DNA from: Anisakis pegreffii
Taxonomy: Eukaryota > Nematoda > Chromadorea > Rhabditida > Anisakidae
NCBI GenBank assembly: GCA_035041965.1
Contig: JAPYMA010000110.1
Coordinates: 186,001 to 250,000 of the forward strand
Direction: 5' to 3'
Length of the DNA stretch: 64,000 nt
A model generated the notes under the pieces. The model worked only from the letters and a program-made list of their open reading frames with translations, was not told the DNA's origin and did no database searches. Shown here piece by piece: positions 27,231-40,212 of the stretch. A program made the translations under genes and the position numbers. Numbering within the stretch: position 1 is the stretch's first letter; each line of letters starts with the position of its first letter.

Positions 27231-30200
27231 TCACTCCAATTCAACCAAAACAAATCCTTCATCAACTGTATCACCAGGTTTACAATTCACCTTCTTCACT
27301 TTACCGGTCTTACCAGCCACCAGACTGTTCTGCATTTTCATTGCTTCCATAACGCAAAGCTCTTGTCCCTCAGTCACCATCATGCCTTCTTTGGCTGCAA
27401 CGTTCTTGATTGCACCAGGCATTGGAGCGATCACAACTGAGGACATGTCAAGTTTTGGCTTTTCTTTCATGAACTTCAACATGTTGTTGGCCAATGATGG
27501 CATGACCTTCATCTTGAATGGGGATCCCTTGTAGATCAGAGTGAACTGAAAAGAGGTTCATTTACAAATGATAACCGAATCATTGCATCGGATAACATCG
27601 TATATAATACGTTCACATATCGTAACATGCGCCATTTGAATATTTTCAGAATCTGATTATTGCCAGAACAAAATTGGCAAATTGTCTCGTCTTAACAATA
27701 GCTGTCACGCTTTGATGAGGGCTTCACGTTCACTTCAGGGTTATTCTAGTTTGAAGTTTATTTTGCACACATTCGCATTTGACGATCAGAACGAAGTAAA
27801 AAAAAATCGAAAACGCAAACACACCTCTCCGGGTTTCTTGCTTGCAAGTTGAGTAGCAATACCCTTGCCGTTCACAGTCAAATGAAGAACCGATCTGGCA
27901 AGGTTCAAGTCACCTCTAAGGTTTATCCTCTTGCCATTCACATCTGCCTGCAAATGAGCACTAAATGTAACCATCACCATCACAACACTAAATCTCATAA
28001 TCTTAAAACTTCTCACTGATCGTTCCTTCGAAACGCTCAAATAATCAACGCATGCTCTTGAAACGTTAATCACTGAAGAAGAGCGTTCGAAAGGATAAAC
28101 ATACATTGACTTGGTTTGGATTGCCGTCAATGAAATTGATCAGGACGTCCGATCGATGCACAGATCCCTCTTCACTGTGTCGCGGAAATTCGACCACGAA
28201 GTGATACGGGTTTTTGTATGGGTCTGCAAACATTGCGATCGTTCACAACAAGGCAATGAAGTTGAAGTGTGAACGTGTGAAACAGTCTGGGCAATGTTCT
28301 ATTAGAAAGCTTTTCGTGGTATGTGAGTAGATGTGGTATTATCGAGTGAGTGGGTGAAATTAATATCTATTGTGGAAGTGAGGATCATCAACCGTCACCT
28401 AACTACAACAACGGTTAAAGTGTGCTCGTGACAATTGTGCTCGTTATGCAAACTAAAGGAACAGTACCGTTTATTTTCCTATGGGCATGCACTCGACCTA
28501 ATTTAGCTCAAGTATTTCCTCATAGAACAGTAAGTTCAAAAACGTTTATCGTTCAATGCGATATGGCCTTTCAGAACACCTGTGCTAAGAGCCAAATTTC
28601 CGAGACGAATTCACATCGCATAAAGATATAATCAGTTTTATAAACAGCGAGGACGAGTGTAACCTAACTCCTCATGCGTGAACTTCCTTTCCGTTAAGAT
28701 TCAAAAGTGACCATCAACAACTCCCCACAAAAAACAGCAAAAATCATAATGTACACCCCTGAACAGGATCACGCCTTCATGAGAACTGTTGATGAATCCA
28801 TTTCCGATTTATGATATTGCTAAATGGGAGAAACTGTTCGAGAAATCTGTTGAAATATAACCTAAAATGATGATGGGAAGGATTTGAACTCATTGGGTTT
28901 TGAACTCATTTGAACCTTACAAGCACAAATCTAATTTAAGAAATCATAAAAGTCAGGCACAAAATCCATTCATCTTCAGTGCACAAGTAGCGAAAGGCAA
29001 CATTTGCCTTGTGGTGTGAACACAACAACTGAAAGACGGTAAACTCAGCAAGTCGGCGGATAGTAAACATAAAATCACTTGGATCAATCAGTATCGTGGG
29101 TTTAATAACGCTGTAAATGATAACGAAACAACAGGATAATCCGCTTAACATCGAGCAAGCATACTCCGGGAAAACATTTCAGTTGTTTCAGCAATACTTT
29201 CTCAATTTTCAGAGGAAGTATGAGAATGCCTGAGGTGTGAACGAATTATGCGAGGCACCGCCACTGCATCCCTTATCGTAACTAGGCGATGCATTTTTTG
29301 GGGAAACGCTATAGCATGCAGAACTAAATTCGACAACGTTGTTCAACTTCCTTACTCCATTCAGCATTCCCCCACCTCAAAAGAAACGAACAATGAATTC
29401 AAAAAACAAAAAGCGTGGGATAAATGGATTCGTTAGTAACTGAAACGAACATACAAACAAATACAAATCGTTCACCTCACAACCTCATTCACTTGTCGAT
29501 CCGAGGGATACTTCATTCACCTCATTTGGACATTTAATCTCGAGTTAATGCCCTTTTCATCTATTCTTTGCAAATGCAAATTAATACGGTTCAGGTTAAT
29601 TATTTTTCGGAAAAGTACTAGTTCAAAACAGAGACATGTGCTGAAGTTTTAAAGCTAATTCCGAAAAATTCGAAACACCGACATTTCACAAGAGCGATAG
29701 AGGTGAGGAGAAAGCGAAGTGCTACGAACAAAACCAGTCAAGCTTCAGTTAATCAAGTGAGAGTTACCAAAAAAGATAGTAATAATATACCGAACATCGT
29801 CCCTGCGTAACCTACATGTCCTATAATTGAATGCATTCATCACAATATTAACAATGAATTAAGCAAACATTGATTTTCAGCGATAAAGTGGTACTTCATT
29901 GTCATAAACAATACCGCAAGTGAAGTGTCTGTCACTCGTTAGCACTCAGCACCAGAACACTCACAAGTAAATTCTGTTCAGCTGAATATGGCACAAAATG
30001 TGAAGTTTTCGTGCACCTGGAGCATTTCAGATATTTCGACCACGGATCCAGCCAAATTGAATAGCTTGTCATTATACGTATCGAATTTCAGGCAATCATT
30101 AAGTTTGCCAAGCAAAAGCGCTTTTTTGAATGAATTTTTTTGTTTGGTTTAAAAACGGACAATTCGACAAGCGCATATCGAATGAGTACTTGAAAGTTGT

Positions 30201-33200
30201 TCCTGCATTCAAGCACTCCCCGAACTGGCTGACAAAGCAACTATAACACTATGCGAAGCTGTGAACAGTCGCATTTCGTTGAATAGAATACTTTGGACAT
30301 GGAATTTAACAAATTAACTGCGTTTTATGCAGTTATAGTTGAAGTTTCGCAATTCTAAAGCAGCAACAGCAGAAGCATCAATCACATTTCGCGCGCACTT
30401 CCGCAAGCAATGACGATAAATTTGGAGTGTTAACCCCTTGAACTTCACTATCGTTTCAGTAATTCCTCGACAACTGGTCAACGAAACTGGTCGGAATGCT
30501 AGATTTGATGACGAACACTAAAACAGAAACTTACAACAGAGCATATGAATTGTTCGAAGAGTTAGTGTGATCAATGAAAAATCTTAGCGTATGAGTGTAA
30601 AGCCTCTCGTTCAGAGCAAAGCATTCTTCTGACCCAAATGAGATAGATGCTTGCTTTTCACCGAATCTGTTAGTTGCTTCTGAACTGATCTTTTTGGAAG
30701 TTGGCTATATGAAACAAGTGGCCAATGACTGCATTGTTAGCGCGCCTCACTGTTGCCTGACAGAATGGATCCTCTGCAAGAGTGAGATTAATTGACAAGA
30801 TATTGTCACTAAACGGTACCATATACGGTTCCTCTTTGACGCGTCTGATTTGTGAACTGTTGTGCACGAGCCGATTTGCGCGCCTGGAGGGCAGCACTCA
30901 TCGCAACAATATTAGACTCCTCTTCGTCGCTCAACACAGCTCCTGAATACATTTTGCATATATTAGCAGCTTTTATGTGGAACACCCAGAAACTGATATG
31001 ATCTAAACGTTTTGATTCGAAGAAGTGAGAGCAGATCAATCAATCTAACCCATGAATCCTTCCGGATAGGTTTCCATAAGATATTTTGTGGTGATGTCTC
31101 CTTTACGGAACCTCTTCTCTTCAACGATATCACGAAGAAGTGGAATGTTGTGGGTTGGCTGAAATTATTGACTTTTGTTTCAATTGAATTCATTCGTGCA
31201 AAACATCATTGAACAACAGCTCTATGAGTATTCCATAAGGCTACATCGAATATTCTGGCACGTGCGATTAGGCACAATGCACGTTTGATTTTTTCAGAAC
31301 AGTTTCTGAATTACGTGCTCAAATAATGGCACAAACTTACACCGCGAATAACGTAGTTATCAAGAGCGTCACGCATGCGATCGAGAGCAATTTGACGATC
31401 TTTGCCGTGAGTGACCAGCTTAAAAGAGTGAAATGAGAACATGTTCATAACTGATAACATTGCTCATGATATCAATTCAGTGATTTTCAAGCTGAACCAA
31501 ACCACTGCGCCTAAAACTTTAACACTGAATTGAGCTGAGCTGATCAGTTGCAAATCGATGGGAAGCCACTGATTACATTCACAAAAACACGAATTGAATG
31601 CATATCGCAAATGGCAAATACTTATGAGACTAATAGATGAATGAGGCTGAACCTTGCAAATCAAAGGATCGTAGTAGATTGAAATTTCAGATCCTTCTCT
31701 GATACCAGAATCACATCGTACACCTTCGATCTTCAGTGGTTCTTCATATTTGGTGAGTCGTCCAACGGATGGTAAACCGAATCCTTTGTATGGATCCTGT
31801 AAGTGTTTCACTCGTGAGCCTTCGTCATTTCGACAGATGCAAAAAAAGTATCCTTTGGGCATGTGTCTCGATGACTGAATTTACGAATACTTCAGAAAAC
31901 ACTCTTGCACTGCCGTCTTTTAGCATGCATACTGAGTACAGCGACACGAGCTATGGTAACATCTAAGTGAATCATAAGAAGTCGTCTGGATTCAAGCTTT
32001 CGGCAGTATTCACTCATCTAACTACACAAGTAATCTGTGTGTCAGAGTAATAAAAATTGGTCCATTCGATTAGACTCTCGCATCAGTCTATTTTACAAAT
32101 TCTACGGCTTTATGAGGATTTTACCTCGGCGTAAACACGGCATTCAAAGGCCCAACCACGGATTCCGACATCACTTTGTTTGAAGTTCAACGGATGACCG
32201 TATGAAACGCGAAGCATTTGCTGTACGATATCAAGTCCTGTGATCGCTTCAGTGATTGGATGCTCTACCTGTAAGCATCGAGTGTTGAACTCAGCAATCT
32301 GTTATATTCTGCCAACTGTGGCTGCTAACATTGCTTTTTAGGAGCATATTCAGTAAACCGTCAAATTACATAGCATATTGAAAGGCTCGAAAAACTCATC
32401 ACGAACAGTGTACAATGAACAGAATAATGGATAACCTGAAGTCGAGTGTTCATCTCCAAGAAGTAGAAGTTCTTCTTTGAGTCAACCAAAAATTCAACGG
32501 TACCAGCCGAATCGTAACCGACAGCCAAAGCGAGTTGAGTTGCTGAATGCGAAGACTGTTACTTTAGCAGGTAATATCCAACACGAATGTACTACTTAAG
32601 CACAACTGCGAAATGCCGTCTCCAATAAAATTTTCTGATTTCATACCAATTCAACGAGTGAGATGGATGAATTTTGTTTTCAGTGAGTGAAGTCATGAGT
32701 GCAAAAATGGCGATTCCGAAGCAGCGAAACTGTCTGACTATTTTAGGCAGCATTCTCCGCGAATTCATCACATCAATACGAATAACAATTCTGGATAGTA
32801 TGTTACACGATGAATTCATGCAATATACCTTGAGCACCCATCCTCTTTCGCATTTCTGGATCAACAAATGACGAGGGAGCCTCTTCAATAACCTTTTGGT
32901 TTCTTCGTTGAATTGAGCATTCACGTTCGTTAAGCCAAACAGCATTGCCATGTTTGTCGCAGAGAACCTTAAAAAATGAATCACTTGGGAATCGTTTCAC
33001 AGGCGATTGGTTTATTGGAATCGCAGACGTCTCCTCTATATTACGTCTTATTATAATAACATGAACTCTCAAACTCTAAGCGTTAGCACACAACTCAACA
33101 ATCACCGAAATATTGGCCAAAAGTGATTCAGTAAAGTGAAATCAGGAAGAGTGAATGACCCTGAAGCAACGTACTTGCATTTCAATGTGTCGTGGGTTAT

Positions 33201-34735
33201 CGATGAACTTCTCAACAAGCATACGGTCATCACCGAATGACGATTTCGCTTCTTGTTTAGACAGTCTGTATCCATTTCGTGCTTCAGTATCATTCCACGC
33301 GATACGCATACCCTTACCACCACCGCCGGCTGAAGCCTTGATCATGACTGGATATCCGATCTCGTTTGCTACTTTCACGCACTGTTCTTCATCCTTAAAT
33401 CGTGCATCTATTAAGTTGGCTTTTGATGTGTCATTCAGAGAGCGACCACAACCATTAGTGACTGCTTCGATGCGTAGTTAAAATCGTTCACTACTTACGA
33501 ACATACTGCATTCACGATAGAGAACATTTTAAGGCAGATGATCTGATTCGAAACGCAAAGCAAACTTCCGTCTATCAAATGACCAAGCAAGAGAATCGGA
33601 AAATTATGACCTTATCATTTTTGTACTACGATCACTTTTGGAGTTTTTCTATGCATAAATTGGAAATTTGATAAAGTGGAGAAACGAACATCGATTTCGC
33701 CATCATAACCAGGAATCATGTTCACACGAGCTTCGGTAGCAATTCGTTTTGAGTGGATTTTGTCACCCATGGCCAGGATAGCCTTTGAGTTAGGTCCAAT
33801 GAATTTGGCACCTGCATCTTCCAGTTTGGCTGCGAAATCAGTGTTCTCGGACAGGAAACCATAACCCGGGTGGACAGCCTGAGCTCCGGTGTCTTTGACC
33901 GCTTGAAGGATTCGATCAGCGCGAAGGTAGGATTCACTGGTTGGTGCAGGTCCTACACAGACGGCCTCATCGGCCAATCGAACGTGCAAGGATGCACTGT
34001 CAACATCTGAGTGCACAGCAACTGTCTTGATTCCCATCGCACGGCATGTCTTTATCACACGGCACGCAATTTCACCTGAATTCAATGAAATGTTGTTATC
34101 ACCTCATCAAATGAAACTGAATTCATGAACAGCATCTCGTCTGCGACTGAATCTAAGACAAGTTGGCTCCAAATCGCTGCTAGACACACCTCTGTTAGCA
34201 ATAAGGATTTTGTCGAATTTGGGTTCGTTTGGGTTGATGGGATCGAGTGTGTAGAATGAACGATCGTATTCCACATGATGGTGTGCACCAGCTGGTGTAG
34301 ACCTAAAATGTCGTTATTTGATACTTAAGTTGTCCGATCCCATATAGTAGAAAAACACTGCGCAGAAGAATCACAGTTCTGAGATACTGTATAGCATGTG
34401 TTTTGATTTGAAAGAATTTGATTTGTTGAAATGATTTGAAGTACGACATGAAGTTGATATAAGTAATTGTGTTTATTATTCAAAACATTATATGCCGAAT
34501 AAGAAATTCATTTGCTATGGAGAGTAGATTCAAGAAGGTTTCAGGGAACGAAATCGTATCATGATAAGTGAAGCTGGAATTCCATCGAAACAGTCCTCAA
34601 GGGATACAGAATGAATTGCGCTTGGGAATGATCAACTTACTTGGGAGCTGTCGAAGCAGCTCGGACGCCAAGTTTTTGAGTGAAACCACCCTTCACGAAG
34701 GAGATGTAGCGGAGAGGAAGACCCGTGATACGCAT
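27231..34735 (-). CDS. pcca-1: Propionyl-CoA carboxylase alpha chain, mitochondrial
   Basis: Biotin-carboxylase subunit of the matrix enzyme that turns propionyl-CoA into methylmalonyl-CoA (odd-chain fatty acid, branched amino acid and propionate metabolism). Fourteen exons: 34735-34641, 34302-34190, 34075-33690, 33393-33175, 32967-32829, 32542-32436, 32268-32125, 31796-31653, 31418-31341, 31158-31050, 30942-30820, 28223-28105, 27947-27825, 27545-27231. All phases agree, giving about 737 aa (human 728). The N terminus ([17 protein letters not shown]) is basic and Ser/Thr-containing, as a mitochondrial presequence should be. Biotin carboxylase begins near [14 protein letters not shown]; the ATP-grasp glycine loop is [12 protein letters not shown] (about 217-228), followed by [15 protein letters not shown] and [14 protein letters not shown]. 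The biotinyl domain carries EAMKMQN with the biotin-accepting Lys near residue 703, 34 residues from the end as in human PCCA. A 2.6 kb intron (28224-30819) interrupts the BT-domain region. The exon 11/12 junction is the least certain. Confidence 0.97.
28224..30819 (-). other. Long intron of pcca-1
   Basis: This is the largest intron of the gene, joining a phase-1 donor after TATG at 30820 to a TTTGCAG acceptor at 28224. I looked for missed coding exons of the BT domain and found none needed: the flanking exons join in frame. No repeat or nested gene is evident. Confidence 0.7.
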
Positions 34736-34751
34736 TTTTACTCAAGGCGTA

Positions 34752-34760
34752 ACTGCAAAT
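34752..34760 (-). promoter_or_regulatory. Likely spliced-leader acceptor of pcca-1
   Basis: On the minus strand a good acceptor (ATTTGCAG, AG at 34754-34753) lies 17 bases before the start ATG at 34735. Nematode genes are often trans-spliced at such sites just ahead of the start codon. An ordinary 5' UTR intron would look the same. Confidence 0.45.
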
Positions 34761-37595
34761 GTCATCGATAAGCACAATAACCACTCACAATCACAACATT
34801 CCCGTTTGAACGAAACATTCACATACCAGGACGCATAGCAAGCAATTCGACCGTACCTACATTCTGTTGAGTGGGTAAAAACATTGCAGTTCAAGAGCTT
34901 AAAATCATTGCATGTTCACTGCTTGCCAATAAGCAACGTATTGTTGAACGGAATGAATGTGGAGACTTGAAAGCACGGAGACAAGGTGATTATGAACAAA
35001 GCTAGCGATAGCGAAGCTAGTTTCATGTACACATCTGGCTGCACTTTATGTCAATTTCATCGATACATCGCTCATATTCTCACAACAAAACTGTTCACAA
35101 AAACAACTCCGTTTACTCAAACACAAATTTCGCTAGCATCCACAACTGCCGAAGAAGCATGTCAGCATTGCAAAATTCTAAACTCTCATGAACACCTTGA
35201 ATTTCTAAGTATCTACCCATTCGTGTGGAGAAATGAAGTCAGAGTTCTTCTTCAGTGCAGTAAAATGTTAAACGCTCAACTGTCAACAGATTGCTGGAAC
35301 TCACGAAACCACTTCATAGGAATATGTTCATGGATCACCCATCTCAACCTTGCAACTTTCTTAAACAATTTCAGCAACAATAATCTTTCTGCAGCAGATA
35401 GCAGAGCACAGTTGCGAGCAAATGCTGTCTGATCAAAGCGTTACTCTGAGATGTTGCCTGATCGCAAAATGTGTGCAGCTGGAAACAAATAATCACCCTA
35501 TCAACCAGCTGTAAGAGCGATGAATGAGGTGATGTGTTCATCGCATAACAACTGCATTGTAAGCAATCAATCCGAATGATTTGTTAGCGATTACTGAAAA
35601 AATCGCTTAACGTAGCGGAATACAACGGATGAAATCTACCGAACGACCACAAAAAAGACCAATCGAAGTGAACCTGAGATGCGACCGTCTAAAATCGAAG
35701 CAGTCGACAAAAATGACTACTCTTCAACTCATTCTTCCAGTTCACCTAATTGTTCATCATGTTAAATATGTAAATTCCTAGAAAATCATACGTGTCAATG
35801 ATGAGCAAGTTCTGCTCACCGATAATGACATTCAATATTGAGTTTTCTGGCAATATTTGCCCTGTTTAAGAGCTCACTACACTGCATACATCCCTATTGT
35901 TCCGACCGATTTACCAGTACCATTCACGAAGATTCCTCAATCAAGTTCAAGCTCACCCATTCTACTTTACATGGCTTCCGCATGCTCCGTGCTCTCGAAA
36001 AGCGCTATTCAAATTATCCTTCAAACTGATTGTGAGTGCAATAGCATTCATTCATCTGTTTCAATAGAGAAATAGCAAACGATTCACTTTCATTGAACCG
36101 ACGCGATTTACGGAGCAGCTGTTATTTCCAATAGTGATATTGGAATCTTTTTGCTCTAAACGAACTGTAGCATTTTCACAATGTCCGCATAAGATGCCAC
36201 ATCCTGTGAACGAAACTCGGATCTTGTATCAACTGCTCTCCAGCGATGCTCAGTGGGAAGAAATGAAAAACAGCGGAAAGTGCGATTCGAAGAATATAAT
36301 CAGAATTCACAGGTGAACCGGTTCTAACCAGTTGTAGTACTATATTCAATAAAACCATATGATTTGAATGTTAGAATGAACAAATTCATAAAACAAATGA
36401 AAGTAAATGATCGAACAACAAAAAAGTAATGTGGTGTGTTTCTACGTTAATGACTAACAAATCAGTAAAGAAGTGCACAACATCTAACAAACAGACTTAA
36501 TTTTGGAACGAATTTAATGAGAGTGTTGCCTACAAATATGATACACTCACTCACGAAGTGAACGCAACAAGTAAATTCATTCGTCAGTTGCGGTGATGAT
36601 AACGCCAGTTTAACAATTCTGTAAATACTTCACTATTTACCTGATTGTGAGGTAACCTCAATGAAATTTATCGATAAAGTGAAAATGCACCACTCAATAT
36701 CTAGAAAACACTACCCTTACATTTATTCATTGAGCAAGTACTGTTTTCCTAGACAGACTGCTACTAAGAACCATTCACATTTCTATGCACGTTTTGAAAT
36801 ATCTACTTTCAGCTATATTCTCAACACCCTAAAATTACGAAACCACTTTTAATCCAAAAGTGATATTAAGCGTTCATTTCACTGTTGCTGCTGCTATGAG
36901 TACAGTTGGGGAAATGCGCCATCATTCAATGAGGCATTCTCTCAATCCTCTCATATCTGATCGCATTTGAATTTAAACGACAATGATATGCTAATGAACG
37001 TGAACGTGAATGCTCGATGCATTTGAATGTGCAACAACTACTTACGGTGCAACTGAATAAGCGATGGTTGCGAGTGACTGTTATGAATGGAAGTGAAATG
37101 AATTGAAGTCGAGAGTGGAATGGAAGAGTGAGACAAGAGTACAGGCACATCATATCAAGGACACACTAAACACTGAATACTGAAACGACGTTCGCCGGTA
37201 CATCACTGTTAAGCAATGAAATATTTTTATGAACACGGCACAAATGTTTTAACAAACACATAATATCTATGAAAAACTGCACGTAGTCAAGTGGAGTTTC
37301 ATTGCAATGACGTCTGCTGATATCGTAACAGAATCGTTCTCTCGACGTCTCTCTGCTCATCAAAATAATAATCGCAAGTGGCATCATAAAAAATAAGCTG
37401 GCGTTCATGCATTTATGCACTGTATGTGCAGTATTGGAAAATTGGATCGATTGAATGATCACAATAAATCACCAAACATTTTTAATGGATGCATCAGACC
37501 TTGTCGTTTTGCTTGAGAGCAAATTTATTGACTGGAACATAAGATGTTTCATATCAATGCTAATGTAATACCACGAATGTAAACCTTGTTCTCAG
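34761..37595. other. Intergenic region upstream of pcca-1
   Basis: It probably contains the pcca-1 promoter near 34.8-35.2 kb. Open frames here (for example 34986-35432 and 36661-36852, plus) show no similarity I can recognise and no coherent splice context. Confidence 0.4.
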
Positions 37596-40212
37596 TCAAA
37601 CCGAAAATCTTTCATATCGATATTCATTTCGCATCAAAGCAACCCAGTGAATTTCACTAGGTTTCTACCACAGTCCTTCCATGCTAACATCTCAATTTCC
37701 ATCTCACTTTTCTTCTTATTCGCTCTTTGGTAGCCATTAATGGAATTAAACTGCTGATAATCATTCAACGGTGACTGGTTGTGATGAATCACAATTCAGT
37801 GAATTCATGATCAGAAGCGATCAGCATGAAGAACTTCAGTCGATTTGAATCGCACTCACGAAGAACAGATCCAGACAAATTTTAGGCGACAAATCAAAAA
37901 CTTTCCTGCGACAGTTAAGTAAATAACATTAACTATTACTGGAAGTTAAAGGAAAGAACTGTGATGGAATGATACCTACTAGTAATGATAAACAGCCATT
38001 TGATACTCATTGGTAAAACGTTGTGATGGGAAGAAAATGCGAATGATGTAAACACTAGTTGTAAAACATACTGCAAAATCGTTTCGTTTGTCATCGAATG
38101 AATTTAGTACGTTAACAAGTTCTCGATTTTGCATTAAATATCACTGCAGCTATCATTTTTAGAACATTTGCGATTGACTCAACAAAAATGCTTGATATCT
38201 AAAGTTTTCATATCCGAGAAATAAATGAAATAATACTTCTTTCAAGGGTGGTAACCAAAATTCAGCCAAAACAAAGTATGTGATCGGATGAGCATGTTGT
38301 CGTCAATTATCAAGCAATTCAAATGATTAGAACAAAAACTAGTTAGGAAATGAATTCGATATGCGAATGAGAAAGTATATTTTGATTTTAAAAATGATCG
38401 AACAGAACGTGATGAAATATGAAGAGCGAAAGATACGTAAGAAGAATAGACTCACAAGCAAAATATTTGGTTCGACCAAGATAACAAATGAGATGAGTTG
38501 ACGCAATAAGCCTTCACTTATTGCTCTTGTTACTCGTGGAGAACAAAGAAAGATGCAAACGTTGGAGTGAAGATATTGAGATATAGAGTACCACATGATC
38601 CAATATTAGTCACTTAGTGAAACATCTCATTTCGTGAATTCAAGATGGAATTCATATATAATTGCTTAATATAATAATCCGTATTAAAAGGTAGTAATTT
38701 ATGGATTTTGTTCGTAAATTCCAGTTTTCGACTGAAATCAACGCCAGAAAATCTTAAAATTCAAGCTGGAACTTGAGGGATTTTATCGCTTTAATTGAGC
38801 AGTCCAATGTGCTCGAACACTGGTAAGTGATAAGTAATTGAAATGAACCGAAAGGGATCGTAAAATGAACTGAATTGAGTGCTGTGGGATTGATGGATGC
38901 AACTCCTTTATATAATAGAGTGAAATATTTTACGATCTGAACAATATTTGCCTACAATATAAAAAATCTCTTCATTTCATCGGCACAAAAAGTTCACCGT
39001 TAACAGAAGTGGTTGTTGTTGAAGCATTCGAGCAGTGTGATGAATATGTAGCAGAAAATGTGAACGAATGAAAACATCAAGGTGAACAAACAGATACATT
39101 CGAGTTGTTTAGGTGACTGCACGCATCCGTTAAGAAAGCACGACTGCAATGTTGAAATAGAACTGAAGGATTTTTCTTATACCATAACATTCTAATTCTT
39201 GAGCATTTACAAGCACTACTACATTGAGGTTTAGCTTGCATTCATTCTTTGCCCATAGAATCGGTTTCAACAAGTTGTTCCATCGTTGACGTAACATTTA
39301 CTGACGCGAACTTGATCATTGCTGATCACAGTTTGCATGCATTTTCCTCATTCTACTTTCGATGCGATCAGTTGATATCATTGTTCCCGTTCATCATTCG
39401 ATGCACGCACAATGTATTCAAAAGTTAGCATTCGTGAACCGCTTCCATGCTGCACATCGTTAATGAGTTAAATATGACGGATATACGATTAGCAAAATCA
39501 TCTTTGAATCTCGCCATAATAGTGTAATAGGAAATCGATCAAAATGCACAAAATTCCACTGTTTTGGATGTGCATGATAGGGCATCTGATTTTATCTGAT
39601 TTTAGTCAAAAACTAGTTCCTAATGTTCTGCAAGAAATTTTCCTAGTCAGCTTCAGGGAACAGCTGTTAGGTGCGTAATCCGAGTTGTAGGTTCTGTCCC
39701 TTCGAATGAAATTTCGATTGCAACGCTTAATTTTCAACATCAGCAGGATCAAGATATTGTTGCAAACTGTTACTCGTCCAGACGACCCTATGCTAAGATA
39801 AGCCTTCACGTTTCAACGAATTTTCATCTTACCGTGTTTCCTTGTTCGCCTGCATGTGAATATCTTCTTTCTTATCAGCTCAGATGTTTTTTTTTTGACA
39901 TTTCTGAAGAACGTTTCCTGCATGCATCAATCTCTTATTGCCAGACAATGTGTTACACTTTGGTATTGATGATTACCAGGAGAAAGTTCTTGTCAAACTC
40001 TCTCTGAGCCAACGCTCATGTTAGTAATCTTAGCAATTGAAGTTGATGATTTTCACCGGTAACTTTTACTCATTTGCACTCAAAATCAGTCATTGGAACA
40101 GCCGTTTCAACAGGTGATTGATTGGATGTACAAAAAATTTCTGCACATTTGTCGTCACTTATCGGACTTGAAGAGCAAATTGAAAGGCAGCTTCAGCCGA
40201 AAAGCATGGCAA
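37596..40212 (+). CDS. Candidate fragmented gene, unknown product
   Basis: A chain of small plus-strand exons joins in phase: 37596-37646, 37840-37918, 38766-38822 (gtaagt donor), 39606-39670, 39945-40019. A further 123-base open exon, 40090-40212 (phase 0 to 0), does not join to it directly. Translations look helical and protein-like: THEEQIQTNFRRQIKNFPA, NLRDFIALIEQSNVLEH, LVPNVLQEIFLVSFREQLL, FGIDDYQEKVLVKLSLSQ, EQPFQQVIDWMYKKFLH. I recognise no family. Each exon alone could be chance in AT-rich DNA, and the 51-base exon is open in all three frames, so the case rests on the run of agreeing phases. A possible start lies at 37482 (MDASDLVVLLESKF), but its donor phase does not fit. No stop or 3' end was found. 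Confidence 0.3.

Noticed and set aside
27168..27440. Plus-strand frame of 90 codons
   Set aside because: It is the antisense shadow of the last pcca-1 exon, whose biotinyl-domain motif on the minus strand is unmistakable.
28866..28925. Possible minus-strand tRNA suggested by a GTTCAAATCC-like stretch
   Set aside because: The flanking bases do not form a T-stem and no acceptor stem or anticodon arm could be found.
33155..33481. Plus-strand frame of 108 codons
   Set aside because: Antisense to the ATP-grasp exon of pcca-1 (33175-33393).
34986..35432. Longest plus-strand frame in the region (148 codons)
   Set aside because: No acceptor, donor or similarity was found; its composition fits chance openness upstream of pcca-1, although expression data could revive it.
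38766..38822. Resemblance of NLRDFIALIEQSNVLEH to the N terminus of bacterial UbiD decarboxylases
   Set aside because: It is a short helical match only, in an otherwise eukaryotic multi-exon context, and no other UbiD motif follows.
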